Below, one piece after another: positions 1 through 11,645 of a stretch of DNA of 64,000 bases. A program made the translations under genes and the position numbers. Origin of the DNA: Prorocentrum cordatum (Eukaryota; Sar; Dinophyceae; Prorocentrales; Prorocentraceae). Within the stretch, counting starts at the first letter, position 1; each line of letters starts with the position of its first letter. Under the pieces are notes generated by a model. That model saw only the letters and a list, made by a program, of their open reading frames with translations, made no database searches and was not told where the DNA came from. The stretch is from positions 148,145 through 212,144 of the forward strand of contig CAUYUJ010017877.1 of NCBI GenBank assembly GCA_963575745.1. Reading direction: 5' to 3'.

Positions 1-1235
1 ACCTTTAGTGGGTGCTCTCTGGCAGCGGGGTCTGTTGAGTACTGGGTGCCTTCTTGGACACGGGGTTTGTTGAGTACTGGGTGTTGTCTTGGAGACGGAG
101 CTTGTTGAGTACTGGGTGCTCTCTTGGACACGGAGTCTGCTGAATGCCAAGTGTTGTCTTTGAGACGGAGGTTGTCTGAGTAGCGGGTGCTCTCTTTGGG
201 ACGGAGTCAGTTGAGTAGCGGGTGCTCTCTTGGAAACAAAAGCGGGCGGTTTTTAAATACACCTCTAGTGGATGCTCTCTGGCAGCGGGGTCTAATGAGT
301 ACTGGGTGCCTTCTGGGACACGGAATCTGGTGAGTACACACGGGAACTGTTGAGTACTTGGCGCTCTCTTGGCCACGGAGTCTGATGAATACCGGGTGCT
401 GTCTTGGAGACGGAGGTTGTTTGAAACGTGGGTGTTCTTTTGGGCACGGGGTCTGTTGAGTACTGGGTGTTGTCTTGGAGACGGAGGCTTGTAAATACTG
501 GGTGTTCCCTTGGACACGGAGTCTGTTGAATATTGGGTGCTGCCTTGGAAACGGGAGCTGTTGGATAGTGGCTGCTCTCTTGGAAACGGAGTCTGTTGAG
601 TAATGGGTGCTCTCTTGGAGACAGAAGCGGGCGGTCGGGCGGGCGGGCGGGGGGCGGGTGGGCGGGTCGGGTTTCCAAATAGACCTCTAACGGAATGCTC
701 TCTGGGCAACGGGGTCTGTTGAGAACTGGGTGCCTTCTTGGACACGGAGTCTGTCGAATACACACGGAGTCAGTTGAATAGTGGGTGCTTTCTTGGACAC
801 GGAGTCTGATGAATACCGGGTGCTGTCTTGGAGACGAGAGTTGTTTGAGTAGCGGGTGCTCTCTTTGAGACGGAGCCAATGGACTAGTGCGTGCTTTTTT
901 GGAAACAGAAACAGACACGGAGTCTGTTGAGTACTTGGCGCTCTCTTGGCCACGGAGTCTGATGAATACCGGGTGCTGTCTTGGAGACGGAGGTTGTTTG
1001 AAACGCGGGTGTTCTCTTGGAGACGGAGTCTGTTGAGTAGCGGGTGCTCTCTTGGAGACAGACGCGGGCGGTCGGGCGGGCAGGCGGGCGGGGGGCGGGC
1101 GGGCCGGGCTTTTACATAGACCTCTAGTGGGTGCTCTTTGGCAGCGGGGTCTGTTGAATACTGGGTGCCTTCTTGGACACGGGGTCTGTTGAATACAGAG
1201 CACTGTCTTGGAGATGGAGGCTGTTGAATACTGAG
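1..1235. repeat. Minisatellite with higher-order structure
   Basis: Units of about 33-40 bp built on 'cttggacacggagtctgttg' and 'agtactgggtgctctcttgg' repeat throughout with substitutions. A landmark 'acctctag', mostly preceded by a GGGCGG-rich stretch, recurs near 1, 261, 683 and 1121, so the small units sit inside larger blocks of about 260-440 bp. The minus strand stays open for long stretches and would give a peptide with repeated APSTQQTPCPREHP-like segments. I see no domain and read the open frames as a by-product of the repeat. Confidence 0.9.
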
Positions 1236-2215
1236 TGTGGTTTTGGTTTTGGAAGAAACCGGAACCGGAACCGGAATCAAAACCGGAACCGTGACCTGGG
1301 GGGTCTTCTTCGAAGACAGAAGAAGAAGGAAACCGGAACCGAAACCAAAACCGGAACCGTGACCAAAAGGGTCTTCTTCTAACCAAGAGAAGAAGGGAAC
1401 CCGAACCGGAACCGGAACCAAAACCGGAACCGTGACCTGGGGGGTCTTCTTCGAAGACAGAAGAAGAAGGAAACCGGAACCGGAACCGGAACCGGAACCG
1501 AAACCAGAACCGAAACCGTGACCAAAGGGGTCTTCTTCGAACCAAGAGAAGAAAAAAACCAGAACCGGAACCGGAACCAAAACCGAAACCGTGACCTGGG
1601 GGGCCTTCCTCGGGGAGAGAAGAAGAAGGAAACCAGAACCGGAACCGGAACCAAAACCGAAACCGTGACCAGGGAGTCTTTCTTCGAGGCCAAGAGAAGA
1701 AGGGAACCCGAACCGGAACCGGAACCAAAACCGGAAACCGTGACCTGTGGGGTCTTCTTCGAGGCCAAGAGAAGAAGGAAACCGGAACAGGAACCGAAAC
1801 CGGAACCGTGACCAGGGTGGTCTTCTTTGAGGCGAAAAGAAAAAGGAAACCGGAACCAGAACCGGAACCAAAACCAGAACCAGAACCGTTACCTGGAGGG
1901 TGCTCTTCAAAACCCCGAAGAAGAAGGAAACCGGAACCGGAACCGGAACCGGAACCAAAACCAAAACCTGAAAGTCTTTTTCAGGCCTGGAAGAAAAAGG
2001 AAACCAGAACCAGAACCAGAACCGGAACCATCACCAAAGGGGCCTTTTCCAGCCCCGCAAAAAGAAGGGGACCGGAACCAAAACCGGAACCGGAACCGGA
2101 ACCAGAACCGGAACCGGAACCGGAACCGGAACCAAAACCAAAACCGGAACCCAAACCGGAACCGGAACCAGAACCGGAACCAAAACCAAAACCAAAACCA
2201 CCACCAGAACCATAC
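1236..2215. repeat. AACCGG hexanucleotide array with a ~72-bp higher-order unit
   Basis: Runs of AACCGG/AACCAA are interrupted every 65-85 bp by a spacer 'GTGACC-tgg/aaa-GGGGTCTTCTTCGA..AGAAGAAGG'. Spacers start near 1290, 1357, 1431, 1518, 1590, 1665, 1739 and 1807, with a weaker one near 1887. The first five alternate between GTGACCTGG and GTGACCAAA types. After about 1910 the spacers fade and AACCGG/AACCAA continues alone. Confidence 0.92.
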
Positions 2216-2398
2216 TGCCAGCACCAGCACCAGCACCAGCACCAGCACCAGCACCAGCACCAGCACCAGCACCAGCACCAGCACCAGCACCAGCACCAGC
2301 ACCAGCACCAGCACCAGCACAGCACCAGCACCAGCACCAGCACCAGCACCAGCACCAGCACCAGCACCAGCACCAGCACCAGCACCAGCACCACGCAC
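2216..2398. repeat. AGCACC hexanucleotide microsatellite
   Basis: Nearly pure CAGCAC repeat with one phase break near 2320 (a missing CC). It follows the AACCGG array without a gap and runs into a CA-rich stretch at 2399-2480. Confidence 0.95.
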
Positions 2399-2597
2399 CA
2401 CCAGCACCAGCACACCACACCACCACAACCACGCACACACGCACACGCACGCACGCGCACCACCCACCCACTACGCACGCGCGCGCGGAGCCACAGGTCC
2501 GCTACGACACGCGTCCGCGGATAGAGAAAATCAGCGCCATGGTAAGGGAGGGAGGGAGTAGGACGTCAGATATGACGCGAGCGCACCTAGCTTGTCC

Positions 2598-3355
2598 CTC
2601 CTCCCCCTCCCCATCCTCCTCCTCCCCCTCCTCCTCCTCCTCCTCCTCCTCCTCCTCCTCCTCCTCCTCCTCCTCTTTCTACCCCTCCTCCTCCTCCTCC
2701 TCCTCCTCCTCCTCCTCCTCCACTTCTTCTTTTTCTTCTTCGTATTATTATTATTATTCGTCTTCTTCTTCTTCGTTGTCGTCTTCGTCTTCGTCTTCGT
2801 ATTCGTTTTCTTATTATTCTTCGTCTTCTTCTTATTATTAATATTCTTCTTCTTCTTCTTCTTCCTCCTCCTCTTCCTCCTCCCTCCTCCTCCTCCTCCT
2901 CCTCCTCCTCCTCCTCCTCTCCTCCTCCTCCTCCTCCTCCCTCCTCCTCCTCCTCCTCCTCTCCTCCTCCTCCTCCCTCCTCCTCCTCCTCCTCCTCCTC
3001 CTCCTCCTCCTCCTCCTCCGCCTCCTCCTCCTCTCCCTCCCCCTCCTCCTCCTCCCCCTGCCCCATGCCTGCCCCTGCCCCTGCCCTTCCCCTCCTCCTC
3101 CCTCCTCCTCTCCTCTCCTCCTCCTCCTCCTCCTCCTCCTCCTCCTCCTCTTCGTCCTCCTCTCCTCCTCCGCCTCCTCCTCCTCCTCCTTCTCCTCCTC
3201 CTCCTCCTCCTCCCCCTCCTCCTCCTTCTCCTCGTCCCCCCTTGTCCCCCTCGTCCCCCTCGTCCCCCTATTCCTCCTCCTCCTCCTCCTCCTCCTCCTC
3301 CTCCTCCTCCTCCTCCTCCTCCTCCTCCTCCTCCTCCTCCTCTTCCTACTCCTCC
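2598..3355. repeat. Long TCC (GGA) trinucleotide tract
   Basis: Mostly CTC/TCC on the plus strand, with a TTC/TTATTA-rich insert at about 2725-2865 and a short CCCTGCC run near 3057-3090. The polypyrimidine tract is over 700 bp long. Its long open frames on both strands (poly-Ser, poly-Leu/Pro, poly-Arg/Glu/Gly) are products of the repeat, not genes. Confidence 0.95.
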
Positions 3356-3940
3356 TCGCTGTTTGCGCTGCGCGCTGCCTGCGCTTTGCCTGCTCCTTGG
3401 GATCGAAGCCTCTCGGGGGGCCGCGGCTAAACAACAAAACGTATCCGTCGGGAGTCTGGAGCGGCGGGCAGTGCTTGGCGGCGCGCGCAAGGATATAGGG
3501 GAAGGCGGAAAAGGCTTCTTGGAAAAAGAGGCTGCTTTTTAGAAGGCGCGGGCCCTGCATCTATAGACAAGGCCCGCGCTTGCTAAGAAACAATGGTGCT
3601 TCTAAGAAACCCTCCCCCTCGTTCCAGCCCGCCCCCTTCCGCGCGCGGCTGAATGTTGAACGGGGGCCGAGGGGCCGACCGTCCCGGCATTACTGTAGGC
3701 CTACCGCGAACTGTTCTTGGAACCCCAACGATGTTCTGGCAATTGTTTGAGCGCAGCGCCCGCACAGCCTGTGTGAACACAGCAGCGGCGGCTGGGACAG
3801 CGCTGCTGGCAGCGAGGGGGAACTCACTGTCCGAAAGAAGACCTCCAGCAGCCCCATGGGCTAGGAGGCCCAGGCCACAGGACGGGCGACCGCCCCGTGG
3901 CCAAACAAAGCGAGAGCAAACAAAACAGTCCTGCGCCAAA
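3356..3940. other. No gene recognised
   Basis: GC-rich, non-repetitive sequence. Open frames of up to about 145 codons exist on both strands, but none has a recognisable domain or a compositional signal that favours it over the overlapping frames. Confidence 0.5.
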
Positions 3941-4700
3941 GCAGGGCAACGGTCGGGGAGGGCAGGATCCTCCCCCGTGCCTGCCGCGCAACCTATACAG
4001 CACGGTGGCGGCCCCCTGAGCAACGGTCACCGCAAGGGAAACATCACCCCACGGCTGTGCGACAGGGGGACAAGGACCACGGGGCAGTGAAAAGGACGGC
4101 TAGTGGCGCCTGTACGACGAAACTCCACGGCCCGAGTTCCAGGGCTGGCTGCGTAACCAGCACCGCCGTGCAGGGCACAGCTGACCCCAGATCGAGTCTG
4201 CCGCGAGAGCCTACGCGTGCCACGAGTCTTGGCTGGTGATCCAGCACTTTTGCCCCCAGAGCAACGGCCACCGCAGGATGAATAACCCACACCACAGCCG
4301 TGCAACAAGGGGCGTGAGCAGCACGAGGCAGTGAAAAGGACGGCCAGCAACGCCTGCGCGACGGAACTCCAAAGCCCGAGTTCCGGGGCTGGCAGCGAAA
4401 CCGGCACCGCCACGCAGGACGCAGCAAAACCCCAGATCGAACCTGCCACGTGAGCTCGGAAACTAAGAAAGAGTAGAGAAAGGCGGCGCAATGCAGGGCG
4501 ACGGTCAGGGAACCACCCCCGTGCCCTGGGCCGCGGCAAACAGGCGCTGGTCCGTGCAGACTGGCGCCTCTCGCGAGAATCATCCACATTCAAATAAAGG
4601 CTGGTGACCCACCGCCTCAGCCCCCTGAGCAACGGTCACCGCAGGATAATCGCCCCATAGCCGTGGACCATCAAGACACTGCTCGGGGTGAGGAGCTGGT
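3940..4700. repeat. Degenerate tandem repeat of about 241 bp
   Basis: The landmark 'gagcaacggtcaccgca' recurs at about 4017, 4258 and 4626. The first two copies stay alignable through 'gcagtgaaaaggacgg', 'cccgagttcc', 'ccccagatcga'. A second module ('gggcaacggtc.gggga..ccccgtgcc') occurs at about 3946 and 4495, so part of a ~550-bp block also appears duplicated. Confidence 0.8.
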
Positions 4701-6170
4701 CCCGGGGGGAGCCTCAGGGTCCAGGACCCGGTCCACTCAGGACCTCCGCCCTCCACGGCGCACCCCAAGGGGGGTCGGTGCAGGGCGCTGGGGGGACGCG
4801 CCGGGCTCCAGTCGAAGGAGCGTCTGCACGGACCGCCTCCTGTTCCTCCTCCTCCCTCTCCTCCTGCTGTCGCTCCTCCGCTTCCTCCCGCGCAACAGTG
4901 ATGCGGCGCTGCAGCGAGGCCGCGCATCAGCACTGCATCGCTGCGTCCCCGAGCTTGGCCAAATGCTTTCAGTTCTGTCCGCAAAATGGAGGCCGCGATG
5001 TTGCCACAGGAGCTAAATCTCGAATTCGCCCGTCCCCCCCCAGGAGCTGACCCGAACATGCCCACGCTGCCCAAATAAGGCATCTAAAACCGTCAAGACC
5101 TTCAACTCCAACGCTCCCCCATGAAACCCCCACGAAGTGTGAAACGAGATTAGGGGAGGAATGAACGGGGGGAGCATGCGACCAACATGCCAGGCACGAC
5201 GATGGGATTGGCCGAGGACCAATGGATCACGTTCGCACGCATACATACATGATTTGGAGGATGAGCGATTCTATCTACGGGTGTGCACGCGGAGCGTTTG
5301 TGTATGCGGGCATCGTGTACGACTGCGCATCAACGAAACAAATGTGATGTAGATACATCGGGTGTCGCACGGCGCGCTACCTTCTGTCGACGCACAACTC
5401 GAAACGCCATGAGATCAGGCGGCGGAGCCTCGATGGCGGGCCTCACAAACTCGCCACATACGGCACATGCGCGAACGATCATTGCACGGCCACGCGTCCA
5501 AGCAACAACCCAATTCAGGTAATCTGTGTTGACAACTCCATCTGAACGCAATGCATTTTCGGAAACATCATGGATTCGTCCGTGAGAAGCTGTGGCATCG
5601 CTCACCTAGATAACATAACGATGTTGTGGCCGATAACAGCACGGGCAACCTACGCCTTCTCTAACCGATGGAGGTAACGCCGTCAAATTGATGGACGTCG
5701 ACGTGGTTCAAGGAAAAGGTCGTCTCCAGAGAGGATGCGCAGAAGTTGGGAAGGGCTGGGGAAAATGAGGAAGGCCCAACTTGCCAATGGAATGGGTCCC
5801 GCTGTCGCAGTTGCAATCGTCGGAGAGCTGCTGGGGGAAGGACTGGCTCGGGGAAAAAAGGTGAGTGCGCGGGGGGGTGAAGGACGACGGAAAACAAGAT
5901 GAAGATAATGACGTGCTGTAAATGCAAATATGTTCCGGCTTGGGTGTCAATGGGGGGGAGGAATGGGATCGAGAGATGGTCAAAACGTATATTATAAACG
6001 AGGTGTGCGCGTTGGGGGACACGCGATGCAAAAGTCTTGACCTTCGCTGACCTCTAGCATCCAGCACGAAGGGAATCGGAGGAGCGGAAGGTTGCGCGCT
6101 GGCCACGACTGACCGCGTCGATTTCGAACCACTGCGAACGAACGCCGCTGGAGCGGAGAGCGAGCCCATC
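4701..6170. other. No gene recognised
   Basis: Mixed composition with no repeat array and no convincing coding region. Frames longer than 60 codons occur on both strands without a domain. GC content drops modestly around 5150-6060. Confidence 0.5.
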
Positions 6171-6171
6171 C

Positions 6172-6490
6172 ACTCCACCAGGAGGAGGAGGAGCAGGAGG
6201 ATGAGGACGAGGACGAGAATGAGGAGGAGGAAGAGGAGGAAAAGGAGGAGGAAGGGGGAGAGAAAAAGGGTGACGATGCTGATGACTAATGAATGAGGAG
6301 GAGGGGGAGGAGGGGGAGGAGGAGGAGGAGGAGGAGGAGGAGGAGGAGGAGGAGGAGGAGGAGGAGGAGTAGGAGGAGGAGCGGGATGAGGAGGAGAAGG
6401 AGGAGGAAATGGAGGAGGAGGAGGAGGACGAGGGGACAAGGGAGGAGGAGGAGGAGGAAGAGGAGGAGGAGGAAGATGCGGAGGAGGATT
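6172..6490. repeat. GGA trinucleotide tract
   Basis: Purine-rich GGA/GAG repeat on the plus strand, broken near 6240-6290. It is the opposite strand orientation of the 2.6-3.35 kb tract. The open frames are low-complexity artefacts. Confidence 0.93.
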
Positions 6491-7123
6491 TGTTCTTCCC
6501 ACTCTCAATAACCCTGCCAAGACATGCGCACTGGGTGGCCGGCGCCACCGCCCAGCGGATCCGTGAAACGGGCGATGCGAGCCGAATCAGGGGGGGATGG
6601 GGCGATGACGCAGGAAACGACCAGAAAGAGAGGCGGCAAGGCACTCTGCCGTTGGCGCCGATCTCACCCTGGCGGCAGCCAAGGGTCGCGCGCGATTCAA
6701 ACAATCACAACGAACAGGCGAAGAACCCAGCCCAGGCGAAGGAGCCCGCCCAAACGAACCACAACCAAGTGGAACAAAAGGACCCCTCGGGCCCAGGCAA
6801 AAACGAGGAACCAACGAGCGGAAACGAGAGAAACGTGCGGTGGCACGCAAGGCAGCCGCGGCCGCACCAGGAGCCTGGCACATGAACGGGAGCCTGCGGC
6901 ATGGGCGCGGGCGCAAAGAGAAAATGGCGCGGGAAAACCCGCGCAAGGCGGATGGTCGCTGCGAGGTAGCTCCTAGCCTCACGGCCACTTCTTAGGCCGA
7001 ACGAAAAGAGACAGAGAGGCAGTTTCAGGGAACCCGCCCAGCAGGTTCGGGGCGGCCGCGCGGGGCGGCGGAGAGAGCAGCGGGTGGCGGGAGGGGGCAG
7101 GCAAGCGCGCAGAGCAAAAAAAA

Positions 7124-7155
<32 letters not shown>

Positions 7156-8330
7156 CAGGCGGCGAAAGAGCGGGCGCTCATTCGCGGGCGGGGTCCTCAC
7201 TGGCGCCAGCAAAGGTCGAGGCGAATCCCGGGAAACAACCTGCAGGCTTACGGGCCCAGCGAGGGGAGTCGGAACATGGTCGAGGCGTCACCACGGGTGC
7301 TCCGCAATCGGCACAACCAGAGTAACATCCTCCATGCAACCATGCGTCTCCACCGTCTGGTGATGGAGCCGCGTCTAGAAGCCGTCCCAGATCGCCCTAC
7401 ACGTCGGTGCGAACAGCCTGAGCATGTGCCCAGACACACGGAGGGTCCTGGGAAACCATCGTTCGTCCCGCACAGCATCAGGGATCAGGCCCACGGTCAT
7501 CCTCAGCTCCGCGGGACCCACGAGAACATCGAACATGGGCGGCATCCGCGCGATGGAATGGGCCCTGAATCGCAAGCCTCATCTTTGGCCAAAGGACTGC
7601 TGAACGCAGGGGCGCCACAATAAAGGATCATGTAAGGGGCGGCGGCAAGGCAGAAGGGGAGAGGCAAAAGAGGACAACGAGAGGGCAGCAGTAGGACCAA
7701 AAGAACCGAACGCAGGCAGGAGGGAGAAGGACAGGAAGAGGAAACACAGGACAGACAAGACAGGGAAGGGCGACGACCAAGGAACCGCAACACGCACAGG
7801 GAGAAGCCGGAGAAACACAACAAGGATTGCAGGCAAGGCGCGCCACGGCCGAGGAGGCCAGCATAAGTCCAGCAAGCCTGCCAATCAACTGCGAACCCAA
7901 AATCTGGAAAACGGCCCAGCCAGCCCAATCGGGGAGGGGGGGGGGCAACGCTAACGCTGACAGCAGAGACCATGTAAGCGAATGGAAGATGGGGGCCATG
8001 TGGAAAAAGGGGGGGGGCCGGGAACGCGCTGCTAGGGGGCGGGACAGGATGGGCAACGGGTGGGCCCGTCGGGCCTCCGAGGCAGCTGGCGCCTCCTGAA
8101 GCCCAGCGCGGCGGCGGGCCAACGGTGGCCAGACTGTCTCAAGCGAGCAACAACAAGATCTTTCCCAGGGCAGGTGGGCCCAATGCGCCTCGCGGCATGT
8201 GCACACACACACGCGCGCCCGCCGGCCCGGAAGCCGCCCCTACGCGGGAGGCGCGGCGGAGCCTCGGCTCCGGCCTTCAGATGTACGTTAGAACGGCGTC
8301 GATCCACTTCTTTTTCGGTCTGTGTGACCG
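6491..8330. other. No gene recognised; short GA microsatellite inside
   Basis: GC-rich sequence with a pure GA run at about 7120-7155. Several open frames of 90-190 codons overlap on both strands with basic or Pro/Ser-rich translations and no identifiable domain. I see nothing that distinguishes a real gene. Confidence 0.5.
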
Positions 8331-8335
8331 CCTCG

Positions 8336-9838
8336 TCAGCCCAAAAGGTTCCCATACTGATGCACGGTGAGAGCCCAGCTGTCTACCGCCTCTTGCATCT
8401 TTCTGTGCCATTGTGTTGCTGCAGACTTGTGGCTTTCAAACCAGTCACGAACGCCGAGTCGCCCGCATCTTTCCTCGACCTCGTGAGTGGTTCTCTGACA
8501 CCACTCTGCCCATGGTTCCAGAACAGGAACAATATCAGATGCCGACTCATATGATGACACGGATTCTGGTGATGACGTGGAAGTAGGTGGAACACATGCG
8601 GCCACCGGCCGGCGACGGCTACCGTAGATCATGCGCAGCATCTTCCGCTGCACCCGGCGCAACTTGTCAGTCAGCTCCTGCGTCAGCACCCACGTTGCAC
8701 TGCCGTACAAGAGAACGTTGGGCACCGTGGCGTCAAAAACCTTCAAACGAGCATTCAGAGAATACGTATGATTCACCAGTTCTGCACGCTGCGCCATAAA
8801 ACTCTTCCATGCCATGTTGATCCGGTGATCAACTTCAACGTCGCGTGGCCGATCAAAGCATAACTGCCTTCCCAAGTACTTCGTTTTCTCCTCGTATGGC
8901 ATAATCTCAATGTTCATGTCTCCGACTTGAACGTGCGATGTTCTTGGGCGCCCGGTGCCTTTGGTAGCGTTCGTCAAGATTTTCGTCTTGTCTGGGTGGA
9001 ATAGTAATCCACGTTTTTGGGCTGCCTTCTGTAGATCGTTTAACATGGTATTGAGTTGACGTAAGGACGTTCCAATGAGCAAGACGTCATCTGCGAAGCG
9101 TAGACTGGCAAGCTGCCGGCGCTTGCTGTAACCCATTCTCAACCCCCAGACTTCTTTTCCCAAGCTGGCTTGACCTCAGCAGAGATATCTTCCAGGACTG
9201 CGTTAAAAAGCAAGCTGCTGAGCGGGTCGCCTTGCTTGGTGCCGCGCAAGATGTCGAACTCCTTGCTCATGCGGTCGGTGCGTACTCTTCCCGACTGCCC
9301 AGAATACAAACTCTTCAGCAATTGAACGCATCCGTCTGTGACGCCCTGTCTTTCCAGAGCCTCCCATATGCATCTGTGATAGACCGAATCGAATGCTTTC
9401 TGGAAGTCGATTGCAGGTATCCATACACAGTGTTGCCATTCATGGCACTTCTCTTGCAACATTGCGACCGCGAACAAATGGTGCGTCGTACCCACATTTG
9501 GACGGAAGCCTGCTAGATCAACTCCTTGGCGCGTGTCCAAAACAGGAAACAAGTGAGAGTGCAGTAGTTTGGCAAAGAGCTTATACAATAATGGTATGAC
9601 CGTGATGGGCCTGTAATTGCGAGCATGCGCTGCGTCTCCAGACTTATGTAAGACAGAAACAATACATTTCTTCCAGCCGCTTGGTGGAACGCCGGTTGCC
9701 GATATGATGTCGTTGAACAACTTCAATATCAAAAGCTCCAAATGTTCGCCGCCATGCTTGATCATTTCGGCAATGACTCCCCTTTGGTCCTTACGTTTCC
9801 CACGCTTCAGTTGTTTGATCTGCGCTTGCTAAAGTATA
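8336..9838 (-). pseudogene. LINE reverse transcriptase, single frameshift
   Basis: The segment 9765-9139 gives GWKKCIVSVLHKSGD, NYRPITVIPLLYKLFAKLL, AIDFQKAFDSVYH (motif A) and RGTKQGDPLSSLLFN (motif B). The 9163-8336 frame continues with LRFADDVLLIG (motif C, both Asp present) and a thumb region ending VHQYGNLLG. The two frames overlap at KPAWEK(E)VWGL: one A missing from an A-run at about 9150 would explain the break. All three catalytic Asp of the RT are therefore still present, and the break is one base. Confidence 0.9.
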
Positions 9839-10105
9839 CTCGGGAATTGGGCTCTTGACGTTGTCCTCCTGGCCAGCTGGCTCTTGAGAATCATCTTCGC
9901 GATAGAGCTAGGCGTAAAAGTCGGCAAACACATCTGCAATCGATTTCCTGTCAGTGATCGCGTTCCCGTCGTCGTCAACCATGTGCGAAATCAAGCCCTT
10001 CCTTTTGATATCTGGTACCTTCGGGATTTGGCTTACACCTCGAAACGATTCCAAGATGTCGTTAATTCGTTTTGTCGAAGTGGCCCTTCGCATTGCGCGG
10101 ACCTC
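9838..10105 (-). pseudogene. LINE linker between endonuclease and reverse transcriptase
   Basis: The frame reads RRATSTKRINDILESFRG...IKRKGLISHMVDDDGN...SIADVFADFYA, then an in-frame TAG near 9910, then LYREDDSQEPAGQEDNVKSPIPEYTLA. A further frame change near 9833 leads into QIKQLKRGKRKDQRG of the RT. The linker pattern (ADVFADFYA then L-Y) is typical of the segment before the RT fingers in LINEs. Confidence 0.7.
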
Positions 10106-11346
10106 TCATGAAATTTGCTTGCTCAATGTCTTCCTCTCGCCACAAGAGTTCGCCAATGCCTGTCTCTGTTCCAAAAGACGTTGCAGATCGGTATGTCTAC
10201 GGCCACTCGGCCGAGGGTCGCCGTGAGTTCCTTGGGCCCTGCCGGCGGCATCCACCATTATTCTTCCAATATTATCGCACATTGCATCCGCGTTCTCTGG
10301 GGCAGTCCAATCGCCGCAAACTTCTCGCACTTTGACAACGTATGTAGAGATATCAACGCATGACCAATCAACAGCCGGCAGCTGCGACTTCTTGTCCCGA
10401 CGCGTCCGGTGGCCTATGCGCATAGAAAGATAAACAGATTTGTGGTCACTCCCCATATTGACACACTGGGTTGTTCCAGAATCTGCCGAGCTTCCCAAAC
10501 ATTTTGAATCTATCAATATATAATATATCTGTCGCTGGTTCCCATTCGCCCCGTGGTGCGTGACTTTGAAAATCGGCCTTCTCGAAAAGAACGTGTTCGC
10601 AGTGCTCAGTCGCTCCGTGCACGCCCATGTTTTCAACCATTGCCCTCTTGCGTTGGCCTGTCTTAGCCCATGAGGTCCGAGAGTGCGTCGTGCAACGCCT
10701 CCTTCTCTGCTGCCCACTTCTGCATTGAAACCCCCAGCAAGAACACATTGGAGTCGCTTGGTTCTGGCCTCCTTGCGCGTTTTGGACAGCATGTCGTACA
10801 AAAGCTGCACGTGGGAGTCTGCGCAGCCAGAGCGCGGAAAATAAGCGGACGCAAAGCGAACACGAAAATAATCAGAGACTACATCTGCGAAGCACGCTCT
10901 CTCCGAAAGCCGTGTAAAATTACGGTGCAGTTCGCCCGCCGCTTATTCGCCAGAAGTGCGACTCCTCGGCCAGTGCCGCCCCAGCCACATCCTAGAAACA
11001 CATGACCACCATCAACCGTGAATAATTCCGTTCTCTCCCTTCTCCAAGTTTCGTTCACACTCATCAGGTCCCACATCGCCCCGTCAAGTTCCTTCGGGAG
11101 CTCTGCGATCCGATCATCAGAAATCGAACTTCGAACACTGATATGTAAAATGCGTAATTCTTCATGCCCAGAAGTAGGCAATTCCCCCATCGGCGGCAAC
11201 TTCGAGCCTTCCGGCAGCGAGTGTTTCAGCGCTGATATAAGCAAATCGCCATCTACGTGTTGGAGTGCTCCACGCCCTCCCCCCTTGAAAGAAGCTGCCC
11301 TTGAACTGGCGCTGGCCCCCCCTGCGCGCGCGTCCCGGCCGTGCAC
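10106..11346 (-). pseudogene. LINE APE-type endonuclease domain, inactivated
   Basis: The N-terminal part (near 11170-10970) reads RILHISVRS...WDLMSVNETWR, containing the NETW block with the catalytic glutamate. The C-terminal part is in another frame (10810-10106): LAGGFNAEVG where active enzymes have GDFNA, QIYYILID where they have Q-I-D-Y-I, and GSDHKSV with the SDH motif intact. So two catalytic-site Asp positions appear replaced (to Gly and Tyr) and the reading frame is broken between the halves. This is a dead nuclease. Confidence 0.82.
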
Positions 11347-11645
11347 TCCATCACGCGGTCACTCGCTTTCCTCGCTCTCCGTGGCCGGCTCCGGGTTCGC
11401 CTTCGCCAGCCACTTCCTCATCGAGTCCTCCGCTGCCGTCTCCGCTGCCTTTCCTGTCGCTGTTGTGTGCCACTTCCCCCCCTGGTCGTGCCAAGCTACC
11501 TTCCTCTCCTTGCCCTGCCCATCCCTCGTTACGACAATGTTTCTTGGCCAGATGATTTAAACTGTTGTATCCTTGCGACTGTCGCGATCAGAAAGATGGT
11601 GCTTCATGCGCCCCAGCCTTTCCTCGCGTGCTCGCTCCTCACGCG

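Noticed and set aside
2539-3560. Open frames of up to 319 codons (poly-Ser, poly-Leu/Pro, poly-Arg/Glu)
   Set aside because: They are translations of a TCC/GGA tract in every frame of both strands; no start context or domain.
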